A DNA stretch of 64,000 nt, taken from NCBI GenBank assembly GCA_025738555.1, contig JAOVFP010000003.1, forward strand, positions 1,860,001-1,924,000, written 5' to 3'. Of the stretch, positions 1 to 11,600 are shown one piece after another. Under the pieces are notes generated by a model. That model was not told the origin of the DNA and ran no database searches. It saw only the letters and a list, made by a program, of their open reading frames with translations. A program made the translations under genes and the position numbers. Position 1 is the first letter of the stretch. Each line of letters opens with the position of its first letter. Origin of the DNA: Cyathus striatus. Lineage: Eukaryota > Basidiomycota > Agaricomycetes > Agaricales > Nidulariaceae.

Positions 1-1193
1 CTTATATTATCTGAATCACAACTTATTGTTTTGAATGATATCCGTTACTTCCTCAACATATTTCATGTTACTCAACAAATAGTATCTCAAGAGAAAACTC
101 CGACACTGTCACTTGTCCTGCCTGTTTTTGAACAGCTCCGCCAAATGTTACAGGATGCGAAGGGTCTACTTCCAGGAATCACACATGGCGTCACAGCGTC
201 AATTAAGAAGCTTGAAGAATACATGGCAAAAGCATGTCACACAAAGGCTTATGTCTTAGCAATGGGTAATCATTTTACATATATATGTGACAATTTCTTA
301 TTTTAGTCCAATAGTTATCAATCCAACAATGAAGCTACAATGGGCAGTGGGTGCTTTGACTGAAGAATAGAAGTTGGAAGCCATGCGAGCACTACATGAT
401 CTGGTAAGTCATTTATAGTGTATAAATTGTGTTGGGGTAACTAATAGTGACATTGCCACTGCAGATGTTAAGACATCGGCGAGCTATGCGTACCACAAGC
501 ATGAAGACACCAGCAGTTGTAGGATGGCATAAAATTAACATACCATCTCGTGCGGCACAGGCACAAACGAGTGGTCATGCAAGACTGAACGCACTTGCAA
601 GGAGTCTATCTTCAGGTAGTTTAAAACTGACCAGCTCGCTTCCTCAGCCTGTAGAAGATGTTTCTTCTGTTCAAATGACCGAAGCACATCTGATGGCTCA
701 AGATACTGCTGCTATTGAAGAAGAGTTAAATTGGTGGACAGCTGCAGGGATTATTACAGATCCAAAAGAAATTGAGGAGCTAGATCTTGTTATATTTTGG
801 CAGGTAATTGATCCACTCAACATTTTCTCTTCGATTCAATACTAATAATTTACAATGGCTTAGAGTTGAAAATTTGAGTTTCCTTTACTCTATCGTATCG
901 CCCTTGACATTCTTCCTGCTCAAGCTTCTGCAGTACCATGTGAACGTGTATTTTCATCCAGCAAAGAAACTGACAGCCACTGTCGATCACGGTTAGACTC
1001 AGATATGATGGAGAAGCTTCAAATTCTCAAGTACTCCACTCGTTCTAATCGCCTCAATTTCACTGAAGGTCTCTTGGTGACTGAAGAAGAATGTGCCACA
1101 GTTATTGACATCGACTCATCAGTTATGGAGGAAATGATAATGGCAGGGGAAATTGACGAGTTGGAATCGTTAATTGATTTATCACAGGAGTAA
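1..1193 (+). pseudogene. hAT transposase, C-terminal half, degenerate
   Basis: The reading frame enters from the left edge with a helical segment (residues like TLSLVLPVF and LEEYMAKA) typical of the hAT RNase H-like core. It continues through short introns at about 272-306 and 402-464. A TAG at about 368-370 interrupts the small middle exon, so this copy is broken. The last part, about 890-1060, carries the hAT C-terminal dimerisation signature: an alanine-rich stretch followed by PCERVFSSSK, then SRLDSDMMEKLQILKY. The tail is acidic and ends with TAA at 1191-1193. Cut-and-paste DNA transposition is the family role. Calling it a pseudogene rests on the internal stop and the missing 5' half. 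Confidence 0.8.
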
Positions 1194-1379
1194 TTTAGTA
1201 GTAATAGTAAGATTACAAACAGTGTAAATGTACGCTAGTTACACCTAATCTCACATGACACTATGTTCTGTTAGTCAGAAGACGTTGGTTTCCAAGGTAC
1301 CTTGGTAATACCTCAAGCTACCTTGAGGTGAAATAGCCGAGACCTTAGAACGGCCTCACCTCACCTTGGAGCAACACTA
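1..1379 (+). mobile_element. hAT-superfamily DNA transposon, 3' part
   Basis: The window opens inside a hAT element. Its transposase remnant occupies the first 1.2 kb. The subterminal region at about 1290-1372 is full of short direct and inverted repeats built on ACCTTGG and CCTCA. The right terminus reads GCAACACTA, ending near 1379, which is the complement of a typical hAT TAGTGTTGC end. The same terminal motif recurs at 29277, 30609 and 41713, so a related hAT family is spread through the window. The left end lies outside the window, so the 8-bp target duplication cannot be checked. Confidence 0.7.
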
Positions 1380-1741
1380 GCTAAATCCTTATGGGAAGTC
1401 ATCCACTATCATCAATCAGATGCTTGGGTTTATCAGAAGCTCGTGTTTTTTATTGTTACCCACTTTTCAGCACCTTCCTGACATAGTACCGCCTCAAAAT
1501 TTTGCACATAGCTACATTTAATACCCCTTAACACGAATTTCACTTTTTTACGGTAAAATAAGAACAGCACTGGTAAAGCTGCTTTTGGAAGGTGTCACGC
1601 TTCGCCGAGGTATGGCAGAGCGGAGTCTGAAAGTCGTGATCGTGTTTTTTCTGGCGCTAAGTGTTAAGCGGTTTAATCATTGACGTGTTAACTTGGAACG
1701 CGCCGTGCAACTGCTTACTTCCCGTTCTCAGCAAGGTTCGC

Positions 1742-3898
1742 ATGTCAAATGGAAGCAAATCACGATATAATAGTCGTGCATTTCATGATCCGGACTATGA
1801 GCGACGCATTCAGGCTGCAATTGAAGGCACTACAACATTGCCTAAGAAGTACAAAAATCTTAAGCAGGCAGCGACAGCACTGGATGTACGTTCCAAAAAT
1901 ATCTTACATTCACATATTAACTTCATAAAATCTTCTAGGTGAACTATAATACTCTTTTGGATCGTTCAAAGGGAAAGCTCAGTTACAAGGATGCAGCTAC
2001 AAATTGTAGACTTCTCAACCCTTCTGAGGAAGAAGCACTCTTGGACTGGCTAAATAATGATGCTGAGTCTGGACAGCCTTGGGATAACTGCACATTGCGT
2101 GATCGAGCTACAGATTTAGCTGGTCGTCATGTGGGAAAGTGCTTCGCATGCCGTTTAATAAGCCGTCATCCTGAACTTGTCCCAGCAAAACCTTCAAAAC
2201 TCGATCCAAAACATGCTAAGAATTTCAATGAGGCAGTTGTTTCGGACTTCTTCGACAAATTAAACTCTATCTATGAGCAATATGGCGATATACCTCCAGA
2301 ATAAATCTACAACATGGATGAAAAAGGAATTCAGCTGGGAGGAGGACGAAAGAATGATCCACGCAAATATATGTACTTTCGTGACCAGCGCAATCGGTAC
2401 AAAATCAGCAGTGACAATCTGGAGCTAGTTACCGTTGTCAAGTGTGTATCTGCTGCTGGAACATCGGTTCCACCATCATTCGTGCTCTCTGATGGGCCAC
2501 TTCCTAACCTATCAGAACTACCTGATGGTAGCGTTAGAAGGTGTGTAAATTATCTTCGAAATGTTACAGTTCAAATCCCTTAATTCCAGTATAGTGTAGC
2601 TACATCTCCCTCTGGCTGGACTGATGATGAGCTCACGCGTAACTGGATGGAGAAGGTTTTTATTCCACATGCAAAGCAGCATATTGTGGACAAGTCAAAA
2701 CCGATTATTCTTACCTGCGATGGTCATGGTTTGCATGAAACACTGGAGTTACAGAAGATTATCTATGACGCCTGCAATGACGATTGCATAATTATTGTAT
2801 TATACTTTCCTTTGAAGTGTACACACAAGATGCAGCCGCTTGATGATGATGTGATTTTTACTCACAGTCAATGCCAGTGGAGGGAGCACTGCGATGAAAA
2901 CATTCATCGAGGTATCATAATGAACCGATACAATGTTATCCAAAATTACCTCAAGGTTCGCAAAAAGCACATGCAACCTGACCTCATCAAGGAATCGTTT
3001 CGCAAGACTGGACTATACCCATACAATCCAGATGTTTTCACCAAGGAAGACTTTGCTCCAAGCAAAGTTACATCTACTGTAGCTTGGACTCCAGGAAGCT
3101 ACCCAGAAGATATCCCCCAGTTCAGATCCAGCAGTATTTACTGATGAGGATTTCAGCAACATTGAAAGTGAAGATAGACTTACAGCAGGACTCACTGCAA
3201 CGTCCCAAAAGCACAGATTTTTGGACTTAGGATCCTCAGACTTAGAATATTCCGATGACTCTGAATGGAGCGATGAAGAAGGCGATGATAGCAGTGAGGC
3301 TGAAACTGAGCGACAGTACTCAACAAGGCAATCATCCCCTAACACATTCATGGATGCACAAGATCTTGTTCACAAATCTCTGGAAGAGATGGCACGTTAC
3401 CAAGTGATTGCAGACTCATTGAAATCAACCGATGATTTATTAAATGAAACCTATGCACTTCGAAACCAAATCAATATATTAACGGATGCCCTTCACAATC
3501 AAGCCGCACTTACCACCGCATCAAATGCTCACTGTACAATCATGAAGCGTGTCAACAGTAACCTCCGAACACAGCTTGAAAATTCAAGAAAAAAGAGCAA
3601 CCATGGTGCAATAAAGACGAAAGCAAGATTTCTAACACATCCTGAATTAAAGGCTGCTCACGCAAAAGCAATTGAAGAACATACTGAAAAACAGAAGGAA
3701 GAAGCCATAAAGTGGGAGCAAAAGGACTGTGAATTGGAAGAAATTGAAACACGAATTCGCCAGGATGCTGTGGACAAGATATTCGATCTTCCATTGGCTT
3801 CATATAAGCGGAAAGATGAGCTTAGGTCAATTTCTCATGCATTAGGTCTCCCTGAGGACAAAAAAATGACAATAAGTAAGCTAGCAGCCACGTCATGA
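1742..3898 (+). pseudogene. Pogo/Tigger-like (Tc1-mariner superfamily) DDE transposase, broken
   Basis: The likely start is ATG 1742. Two plausible introns are 1886-1938 (GTACGT..TAG) and 2545-2589 (GTAAAT..CAG). The N-terminal third resembles a helix-turn-helix/CENP-B-type DNA-binding region. The catalytic core follows: NMDEKGIQLGG (first Asp, about 2314), ILTCDGHGLHE (second Asp, about 2710) and HKMQPLDDDV (third acidic residue, about 2830). These are hallmarks of fungal pogo-like DDE endonucleases. The C-terminal part is an acidic Ser-rich region and then a charged coiled-coil-like tail ending in TGA 3896-3898. Two lesions are visible: an in-frame TAA at 2302-2304 immediately before the first catalytic motif, and a frameshift at a run of five C at 3114-3118. 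No terminal inverted repeats could be identified. It might supply transposase to TA-inserting MITEs in the window, but that is only inference. Confidence 0.85.
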
Positions 3899-5690
3899 AA
3901 ACCGAAAACATCTTGCAAGACATTAAGCCTTTATTCTCATTTCAATGTGTATTAAGACAATTGCAAGGCTCCAGCGGGAAAATTATGATACAACTACAAG
4001 GTACTTTAAGATGCAGGCTGATATTTTGGACCTTTAGTGATTTGCCGGGCATAATGCAATCATCTTGAGACTTCCATAATATTATCACTCACTTTCTATA
4101 TCAAGGCAATATTACTTAGTTACTGTAAGACTTCACATTATGAGGAATCATTGTGCAGCTCATCTACTTCATTTTCTGTGGCTGTTGTATAATAACTTAT
4201 CTACTACTCCATCGTTAATGAGGTAAGTATGCTATTAAAAATGGAGGGTCACAATGCTACTATGGTAAGCACTTACACTTGGGTGGTACGCTTTGTGGTC
4301 TGTGACAAGTACATTTTGCTGAACAGGGGTCAGCGCTCAGTGGGGTCAGATGATAAGGGTGTAGACCAACAAAGGCCCAGCCTAGATTAGCCGGGATAAA
4401 GAATTCATTTGGCCTCGGAACTTCTAACATATTTGCCCAGACTGTGCAAGATCCGGTTCCAAGCTGACTAAGGCACCTGCCCGAGATGCATAAAAGGGCG
4501 ACAACTTTTTCGCTGTTGTTGCATCAAGACTTGGCTGAGTAGAGTAATTACTTGTAAGTAAAATTAAATAAAGGTAAGTAAATCGTGGTAGGTGATTCGT
4601 AACATGCAGTGAATATGCTAACAGTTCTAGTTTAGTTACTAGCAGCCTTACTTAGCATATTACGATTGTGTTTGTATCAATCATCAAAATAGAATTGAAT
4701 ATTTTCTGTTGTTTCTTTATGCCAGTTCACTGATCAAATTAAATTGGGATTCTGTACTTGTTCGGACAGCCTTACACTACCCTACAAACCATTTAGTGGT
4801 GTGAATATATTATATGGCCATCATTTTATACATTGCATAATAAGGCTCTCTACAAGCCTGTAAATGATGTTTAAGGATCCGTGTTCAACAATATGCCTTG
4901 TATGGTGGGAGGTGCCTTAAGGCCTTACAATGCACTTCAATCCATTGTATGGTAAACTAGATTTTCATGACACAGTATTTGAGCACACCTGGTAACAAAT
5001 TCGGATGAGCTACGATGGAACCGACGTTTTTCTGGCCTCCTTTCAAACAAGTGTTGTCGCATTGATGCTCCCCAATCTCAGCCATGTGACACTCCAATTC
5101 ATCCCCATGCAGATGCAGTTCATCCATCTACACCATTGGCAGGTTTACAATCCGCTACTACATCTTCTATATTAGTAAATCCTTCCTTTTCTGCTACTAA
5201 TAATTTTTTCGTATTTTTATCCGCATTCACACACAATACCTTCATGGCATATGGTTTCGGAAAACCAAGTTTCAAACTATCAACCAAGTACATTATCTAA
5301 CTCACATTCCAATCGGAATGGAAACTACACAAGCGAATTAAACAATTCTAATGGTCAGATATTTACTTATAATTCGCATTCTAACTTCATCTCTTAGCCT
5401 ACACCACTGGTAATTCTTCATCTTGATATCTGTTGTTGAAATCGACACTGTACCCTATCATTTACCATGTATATATAGCCCACTACGATACTCCCTTAAT
5501 AATCTTACTGTACATATAAATATTTATGTATATATATTGTGTATATAGTTATAAATGTATATATGCTTGCATAATAGTCTACAGGATGTAATGACTCTTG
5601 ACGACACCCTAAGGCTGCCCTTGTGCTCAAATTTCATTAGCGAAAAACACGATCAGCGGGGTTTAAATTTAGTAACGGTCCGCAAGATTT
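3899..5690. other. Intergenic, no gene; possible LTR-like stretch
   Basis: No supported coding sequence. Around 4310-4560 there is GC-richer DNA with a TATA-like GCATAAAAGGGCG at about 4488 followed by short inverted repeats, which could be the promoter of an old LTR. No matching second LTR was found. 5460-5580 is an AT-rich run of TATATA repeats. CpG is present at moderate frequency. Confidence 0.3.
4845..4937 (+). repeat. Terminal fragment of a dispersed repeat (CCTTAAGGCCTTACAATG end)
   Basis: This stretch matches, in inverted orientation, the block at about 56868-56945. Shared landmarks are TTTAAGGAT(C/T)CGTGTT, CAACAAT and the end CCTTAAGGC(C/A)TTACAATG. At 56.9-57.9 kb that end motif appears in inverted pairs about 1 kb apart, so it is probably the terminus of a small non-autonomous element, of which only one end remains here. 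Confidence 0.6.
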
Positions 5691-5762
5691 AAAATCAAGA
5701 TCATCGGTGAACCCAAGACACTTCTAGGTATCAAAATAGCATGCAACCGCACTCAAGGAATT

Positions 5763-5980
5763 TGTTAAAACTATTGGACTGGACAGGAATTGAACCTGTG
5801 ACCACCCATACTCATGTCTAGGCACTCTTCCAACTGAGCTACCAGCCCTTGCCTATACACAAGCAAGAACAGGTACTTAACCAGTTGAGTGGGCTACCAG
5901 GCTCGTCACCATGGCAGGAGTGCTCCAATATTATACACCCCCATAACCCAGTCAAGGCTGTCAACCTTGCCAATCCAACA
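5763..5980 (-). mobile_element. tRNA-derived SINE inserted in copia reverse transcriptase
   Basis: Removing 5763-5980 rejoins the copia reading frame between KIACNRTQGI and the SLYLKL..LLKKFGLEN segment. GAATT is duplicated at 5758-5762 and 5981-5985, as expected for a target duplication. On the minus strand the insert holds a tRNA-like unit (5776-5848) with A-box and B-box-like sequences. Upstream of it is a second, more decayed tRNA-like stretch (CCTGGTAGCCCACTCAACTGG, about 5882-5910 reversed), suggesting a dimeric head. A T/A-rich tail faces 5763. Confidence 0.65.
5776..5848 (-). tRNA. tRNA-like sequence, probably a SINE head (tRNA pseudogene)
   Basis: Read on the minus strand it has a 7-bp acceptor pairing (GGGCTGG with CCAGTCC, one wobble), a D arm GCTC..GAGT with the GG of the loop, and a perfect T arm ACAGG-TTCAATT-CCTGT. 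The anticodon arm is poor: only about four pairs form and the loop lacks the invariant T33, so the isotype cannot be assigned. Its position inside a disrupted copia frame argues for a SINE head rather than a working tRNA gene. Confidence 0.5.
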
Positions 5981-6827
5981 GAATTATCTCTATATCTCAA
6001 ACTCACTATATCGACACTGCTCAAGAAATTTGGCCTTGAGAACACCAACTCCGTCCATACCCCACTTGATTCAAATGTCAATCTCGATTTGGAGGACCCT
6101 GAAACAGAAGAACAGGGGGAGACGAAAATAGATCAACGCATTTCGAACGGGTACGCGCAGATGATTGGCGCACTGAATTACATTTCTACAGGTACTCGTC
6201 CAGATATTACATATGCTGTGCACAAATTAGCACAAATTACAAAGAATCCAAAAGCAATGCATTGGACTGCGGTTAAACGGGTATTTCGATATCTCAAAGG
6301 TACGCGCCAGCATAGGCTAACTTACGGCGGTACAGAAGAAGATTGGACACACGAACTGTCAATCTATTCGGATGCCGATTGGGCATCAAACTCACATCGT
6401 AAATCAATCAGCGGCTACATATTCCTGTTAGGAGGAGGCGCTGTTGCCTGGAGTGCAAAGAAGCAGACAACTACTGCTTTATCCACTGCAGAGGCGGAGT
6501 ACACTGCCGCCGTTCACTCATCAAAGCAGGTACTTTGGTACCGTTCTCTATTCAGGGAACTTGGAATAGATCAACCCACGCCGTCAACGATATATTCGGA
6601 CAACCAGGCAGCAATTGCAATCTCTCATCACCCGGAGTTCCACTCAAGAACTAAGCATATCGACATTTCATTACATTTCTTACGTGATCACGTCAATGCT
6701 GGAACTCTAACCCTCAAGTACATTCCATCACGCGAGAACCTAGCAGACTTATTTACAAAAGGACTCTCGCGCCCATTACACCAAGATTTAACTTATGGAA
6801 TTGGTGTAATACTCAACTCAGGGGGAG

Positions 6828-7020
6828 TGTTGTAGAAATTAGTTGAATATTACGGTACTTACAAGAATGATGGAGAACATATCAGAACAATGTGGAATGA
6901 TCTAGATAACATATTGAAGTACACAGTAGATAGTTCTAGTTACTTACCAGATACACATATAAGCTGATAGATATCCAATACAATACCTTAGTATTTTTCC
7001 CCCCTCTTTATTGCGCCAAC
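6828..7020 (+). repeat. Probable 3' LTR of the copia element
   Basis: A TGTTGTAGAAATTAG start directly follows the polypurine tract GGGGGAG, the usual arrangement for a copia 3' LTR. The right edge is uncertain; homology to a 5' LTR cannot be used because none is in the window. About 190 bp is assigned by composition only. Confidence 0.5.
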
Positions 7021-7985
7021 TGCTATAAGTCTTGTAGAGGCCGAGGCTGTATTCTTTGACAAGCACGTGTACTTGAAGAGGAGGAGCAAAGATCAGCTGC
7101 CAGAAAGATGGCTCCTGTTGAAAAAAGACAGTCCATGTCGGTGGAATCGCAGTGAATGGCACAGAGGGGACGCCTGGGATGGCGCAGAGGGGCAAACATA
7201 GTTTTTGTAACAGAAGGCGACACCAAAAGCGGCGATACAACCCCCATCCTAGCTCGACCACCATTTGGGACCTGGACGTCTACTCTCTATGCCATCACTC
7301 TCCTCCTCATCTTCAGCTCCATCTCCGTCTCCTGTTCCCTATAATTCATATTTCACCATAGGAGAAAAGAGAAGCGACGCAACCGACCCTTTGTTGTCAA
7401 AACATTCTGGTGAGAATTTCCCATGAATCCAGTATTTGAAGTTGTGTATGATCCAGCGCTGTATGATAGGCAGTTGAAGCTTGAACGCTGACAGCGTTGA
7501 AGGGTAATATGAGGCGGCGAAGTAGGCCCTACGGCTACAATAGAAGGGGTAAGTGACGCAGCCGGCTGAGTGCATGACGATACTAACAATGGAAAACAAC
7601 ATCGTCGTAGCATTACACCCTTCATTGGAGGCAGTAACGAGCTCATTGCCATTCGTGCCCACGCTAATAGCAACAGCTGTCAGCCACAGTCCTCGATGGG
7701 GGCTCTAGACGAACTCCATAGGATTAGTAGCCGGGCATGTCTATCGCTCTCCCATTTCACTCTCTAATCTCTACCTCATCTCTTAATCTCCCCTCTCGAA
7801 AAAGAGCTGGGTCGTGATGGGCCATTGGCACGGGAGGAGGTGACGGACGATCCAGATGACTACAGTGGTGTAAGCTTCGATTGAGCGTAGACGGGTAGAC
7901 GTGTGAGATATCTATACCTACGATAGCTTTGAGTAGCCCTGGATCCAAAAAGGGTTACAGGGGAGAGGAGAGGACGTACAAGACC
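7021..7985. other. No gene recognised, CpG-rich
   Basis: Several overlapping open frames exist on both strands, but none shows a domain, codon pattern or splice structure to support it. CpG is frequent (3-4 per 60 bases in many lines), in contrast to the DNA beyond 9.2 kb. Confidence 0.4.
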
Positions 7986-7989
7986 ACAT

Positions 7990-8675
7990 TCCCTCTTGTC
8001 TTATCCAATCTGTACCACAAATTCCCACGTTTGTATTAATTAATACACGAGGCCACGCCTAATTGGCTCGTTCAACCAGCGTTCGGATCGCTATATTCTG
8101 ACACGTTCTCCTGCGGATGGTTTGTCGCTTTAAGTGTACAGGGCAAAGACGTGAAGATAATAAAACCTGTATTTGAAGAGCGATCATGCATTCATGATAG
8201 ACGTAGCTTGCAATAACACTAACATGTGCATGAGCGTCATGAAGTACGAAACACCCTTACTATTTATACTTAATACCTTTCGAAGAGAGAAACTAGTATA
8301 ACTACATGGACAATCAAGCTCGACAGAGCTACGGAAGGTGTAAAAAAAAGAACACGAACATGATGTTGCAATGAGGGTGAGATATAATTAATTTCTCTAC
8401 AATTATAGACGATCGAGGTGCACTTCCCTCGCCCTTCACAAAAATCGTTAAAATATCACATCGATACGAGAATCGCTGGCCTCGTGTCCCTTTAAATTAA
8501 TCGCACTTTCCATCTACATATCGATAGGACCACCTGATAACGTTCTATTGCTATGCGGAAGTCTAGCGTTGATAGTATAAAGATGAGCCCTGCATCCCAA
8601 CTATCTTCAACTCCGTTCGTCTACCCGAAAATCACTCACATACTACTGTGAATTCTGAAATCAACAATTTTAAAC
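7990..8675 (+). promoter_or_regulatory. Upstream region of NLR copy 1, shared with copies 2 and 3
   Basis: Homology to the regions upstream of copies 2 (51.85 kb, minus) and 3 (55.83 kb) begins near 7990-8010 and runs to the start codon. A TATA box TATAAAG at 8576-8582 lies about 100 bp before ATG 8676. The context TATAAAG(A/C)TGAGCC is kept in all three copies. Other shared blocks include GGTGTAAAAA..AACACGA at about 8340 and the CGATAGGACCACCTGATAACG block at about 8520. The region is CpG-rich. This copy has no insertions and serves as the empty-site reference for the other two. Confidence 0.65.
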
Positions 8676-11600
8676 ATGACAACTACGAGAATCCCGTACG
8701 TGTATTACTATTTGTTTTTAATACCATATCCTCACTCGTGTCGAACGCTCAAAGCCTACAAGATGTTATTGTGGAAGGTAAGTATATGCTCGGTATCAAT
8801 ATTGGAGGATCAGAACCAAATAAAAGAGGTTGACTCAGTGGTTGGAATCGCCGGCTTACCCGAGAACTGTCAAGAGAACTACCTCAGTCTTCGAAAGGCA
8901 ATCTATGCAGTCACTGTAGAAGTTGATGACAAAATTATGTTAACCTATGAGTTTCCTGAGCAAGATAGTAAAGGATATAAGAAAATACAAGAAAATAAAA
9001 CAAGCGACGAAGATGATTCTATTCAGAAGTTGGGAAAACAATTCACGTGGTGACTAATATCTTAAAGCCTGTTATATCATATTACTGATTAGGATAATCC
9101 TGCAGTAAAATATCAAACAAATCTGTTCTGACTTTCATCGTCGATTGCAAGCACACTCACAGAAACAGGCTACACAACATATCAACATGTGCAATTACTG
9201 CCAATAAATTACGGTTTAATTCAGGTAAGTCACCTATGTCTAAATCACTACAAAAAACCAAAGCATTATTTTGAAGAAATAAATATCATGAAACTTGAAT
9301 ATGAGGTGAAATCAGAAAAAAAATATAGTGCCATTACTGTTAAGATGTCATGGGTATCATCTTGTGCCGAACTTGGTCATTTCAAAATCCCAACTCTAGT
9401 GAATCGATGCTTGTATACTGTAGCAGACTTGGAAGGCTTAGGGATAGTGTCACAAATTTTGAAAAGTGAAATTGGACTTTCATGCCCTGAATGGATTAAT
9501 TTCCTTGGATCAATGGGTAATTTACTTAAGATTGCAAGGCCTATTGGAGAGGTAACAGAAATACTGTCAGTTATAATTCAGCATGCTTATTAGATTGTGG
9601 TAGATTGACCCACATGCAAACTTAGCACTTTCTGCTGCTGAAGTGGCCTTTGGGGTATGCACATATTTATTTAATTAGTTGCATCTTAGTGCTCATATGA
9701 ATGTCACATAGCTATTTATGAAGCAAAAAGAACGTGATGAACGGGTACTCAGCTTAATTCAGCTGATGGCAAGTTTGTATGGAATGATATTGGATTCTGA
9801 ACCCTTTGAGAAATGTCGAACGTTAAGTAAATCCATCAATGATCTCATTGGTCTAACAAGAGAATGTGCATATTTTGTCACACAGTATATGAAAACAGGC
9901 CCCTTTTGTAAGTTTTTATCACATATAACTTGAATAAGTCGTAACTTACACATAATATAGCACAGCGCATGATTTTGAATGCAATATCCAATGTTGAAGA
10001 TATGATTACTCAATTTGAAACAAAGTTTTTGACCCTCAAGGAAGTCTTTTTCACTGGAATTGTGTTATCTATTGGACAAGTGAATGTACGAAATCTGGAA
10101 CAGCTCAAACAAATAGATAATAAATTAGATCGGGTTGGTGAGCAATATTGTATAAGATGAACTTGATGTGATTTACTAATATTTCTATTTTAGTTGAGAT
10201 GATCTCACTTCCTGTTCTAGGAAGATCATGGAACAAATTAGATGGGTGCCTAAAGGGCACTCAAGATCAACTCCTATCTGATATTTACAAATGGGGAACT
10301 AGTATTAGAGATGATGTTCCAAATGTCTTTCTCTTACTTGGAGATTCAAATGTGGGTAAAACAGCAGTGGCCCACACTGTGGCAAATTATTTCCATCAAC
10401 AGTGTCATTTAGGAGCAACCATATTTTTTGATGCAAATCATTCAAACAGTTGCAAGAACTTTTTTCCATCCATTCTCAGAGAACTTTTGAAATATGATTC
10501 AGGAATCTATGAGGCAGTAACAATGGAACTGAAGAAAAATGAAAAATTTGTCAATGACCCACCACATAGACAATTTGAGTTTCTTGATTCTATACTGTTC
10601 AAAAAACTCACAATGATTGGACCCACTCTCATTATTGTTGATGGCCTTGATAAGTGCACTGACAGAAGGAGTTTATTAGCACCCCTTTTAAAACTTTCCT
10701 CAAATATACGATTACTTATAACTTCCCAAGTATTGGATGATGTCACAAAAGCATTTCCTACTGGGCACTGTGTATCACATAACATGATCATGTTCAACAA
10801 TAACCAATGGGAAAACTTAACAGCATACATCTCTGGATTTCTCACTATCTTAGAGCAGTCAAGACCAACTCTTTTTCAGCTTTTTTCATTTCAACAGGTT
10901 GCATATGATATATATGTGAAGTCCTGTGGATTTTATTTACTAGCCCAATTAATTTTGGAATTCATTGCAACATCAAAAGACCAAATAGCAATTAAATTTT
11001 TAGAGCTAATATTTGCAACAACATGCCCTCAGTATTCACAAGGGGCAAGAGAATTCATTGTATCTAGTGTCATTTCACTTCGAGAGCACTATAAGACAGA
11101 TGTCAGGTCCACTGCTTTTGGTAAATGGGAAGTGAATCTAAATGAATCAGTTAACAAGCTTGTGGAATGTCAGTACATTCAGCTCATAAATGGCTGCATC
11201 AATACTAGAAAATACTTAGTAATTCCAGGAATTGAGGTCATGATTTTTCAAGACTTTTTGCTTTGCACACCTCCAACATACTGCAACTTTCATAGGGTAT
11301 TGGAGGCAGCATCAATGCTAAATCATATAGAGCATCTCCCAAAATTGCACAATGAATGTGTATCCCTTGCAGTGCACTGTATACTTACCTGCAAGTGTTC
11401 ATCTCCACCAGAAGTAATCAAACAAGAAAATCAATCTACAGTTGAATATCTTCTTAGCAATCATCAGACTAAGGCCTTTCAATGCCATTATAAGAATTTT
11501 AAATCTTTAGAGCTAATATTTGCAACAACATGCCTAGAGTATTCACAAGAGGCAAGAGAATTCATTGTAGCTAGTGTCATTTCACTTCAAGAACACAATA

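Larger units (their letters stand above)
5690..6835 (+). pseudogene. Ty1/copia retrotransposon: end of reverse transcriptase plus RNase H, truncated and interrupted
   Basis: The distal reverse transcriptase is recognisable before the interruption (KTLLGIKIACNRTQ at about 5720-5755). It resumes after it (STLLKKFGLEN then VHTPLD at about 6010-6065). The connection and RNase H domains are well preserved: YSDADWAS and RKSISGYIFLLGGGA, then ALSTAEAEY, YSDNQAA, SRTKHIDI and ADLFTKGL. The frame closes with TAG at 6833-6835, overlapping a polypurine tract GGGGGAG at 6821-6827. Gag, protease, integrase and most of the reverse transcriptase are missing. About 218 bp of unrelated DNA (a SINE) splits the reverse transcriptase, so the first roughly 45 codons of the long open frame starting at 5849 are SINE sequence, not pol. 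Confidence 0.85.

Noticed and set aside
1742..3898. Pogo transposase as the direct source of the 141-bp and 276-bp MITEs
   Set aside because: No terminal repeats of the pogo copy were found to match the MITE ends, so the link is kept only as a hypothesis.
5776..5848. Functional tRNA gene
   Set aside because: Weak anticodon stem, no T33, and located inside an insertion in a retrotransposon.
5849..5985. N-terminal 45 residues of the long copia frame
   Set aside because: This part is SINE sequence; the true pol frame continues from upstream of 5762.
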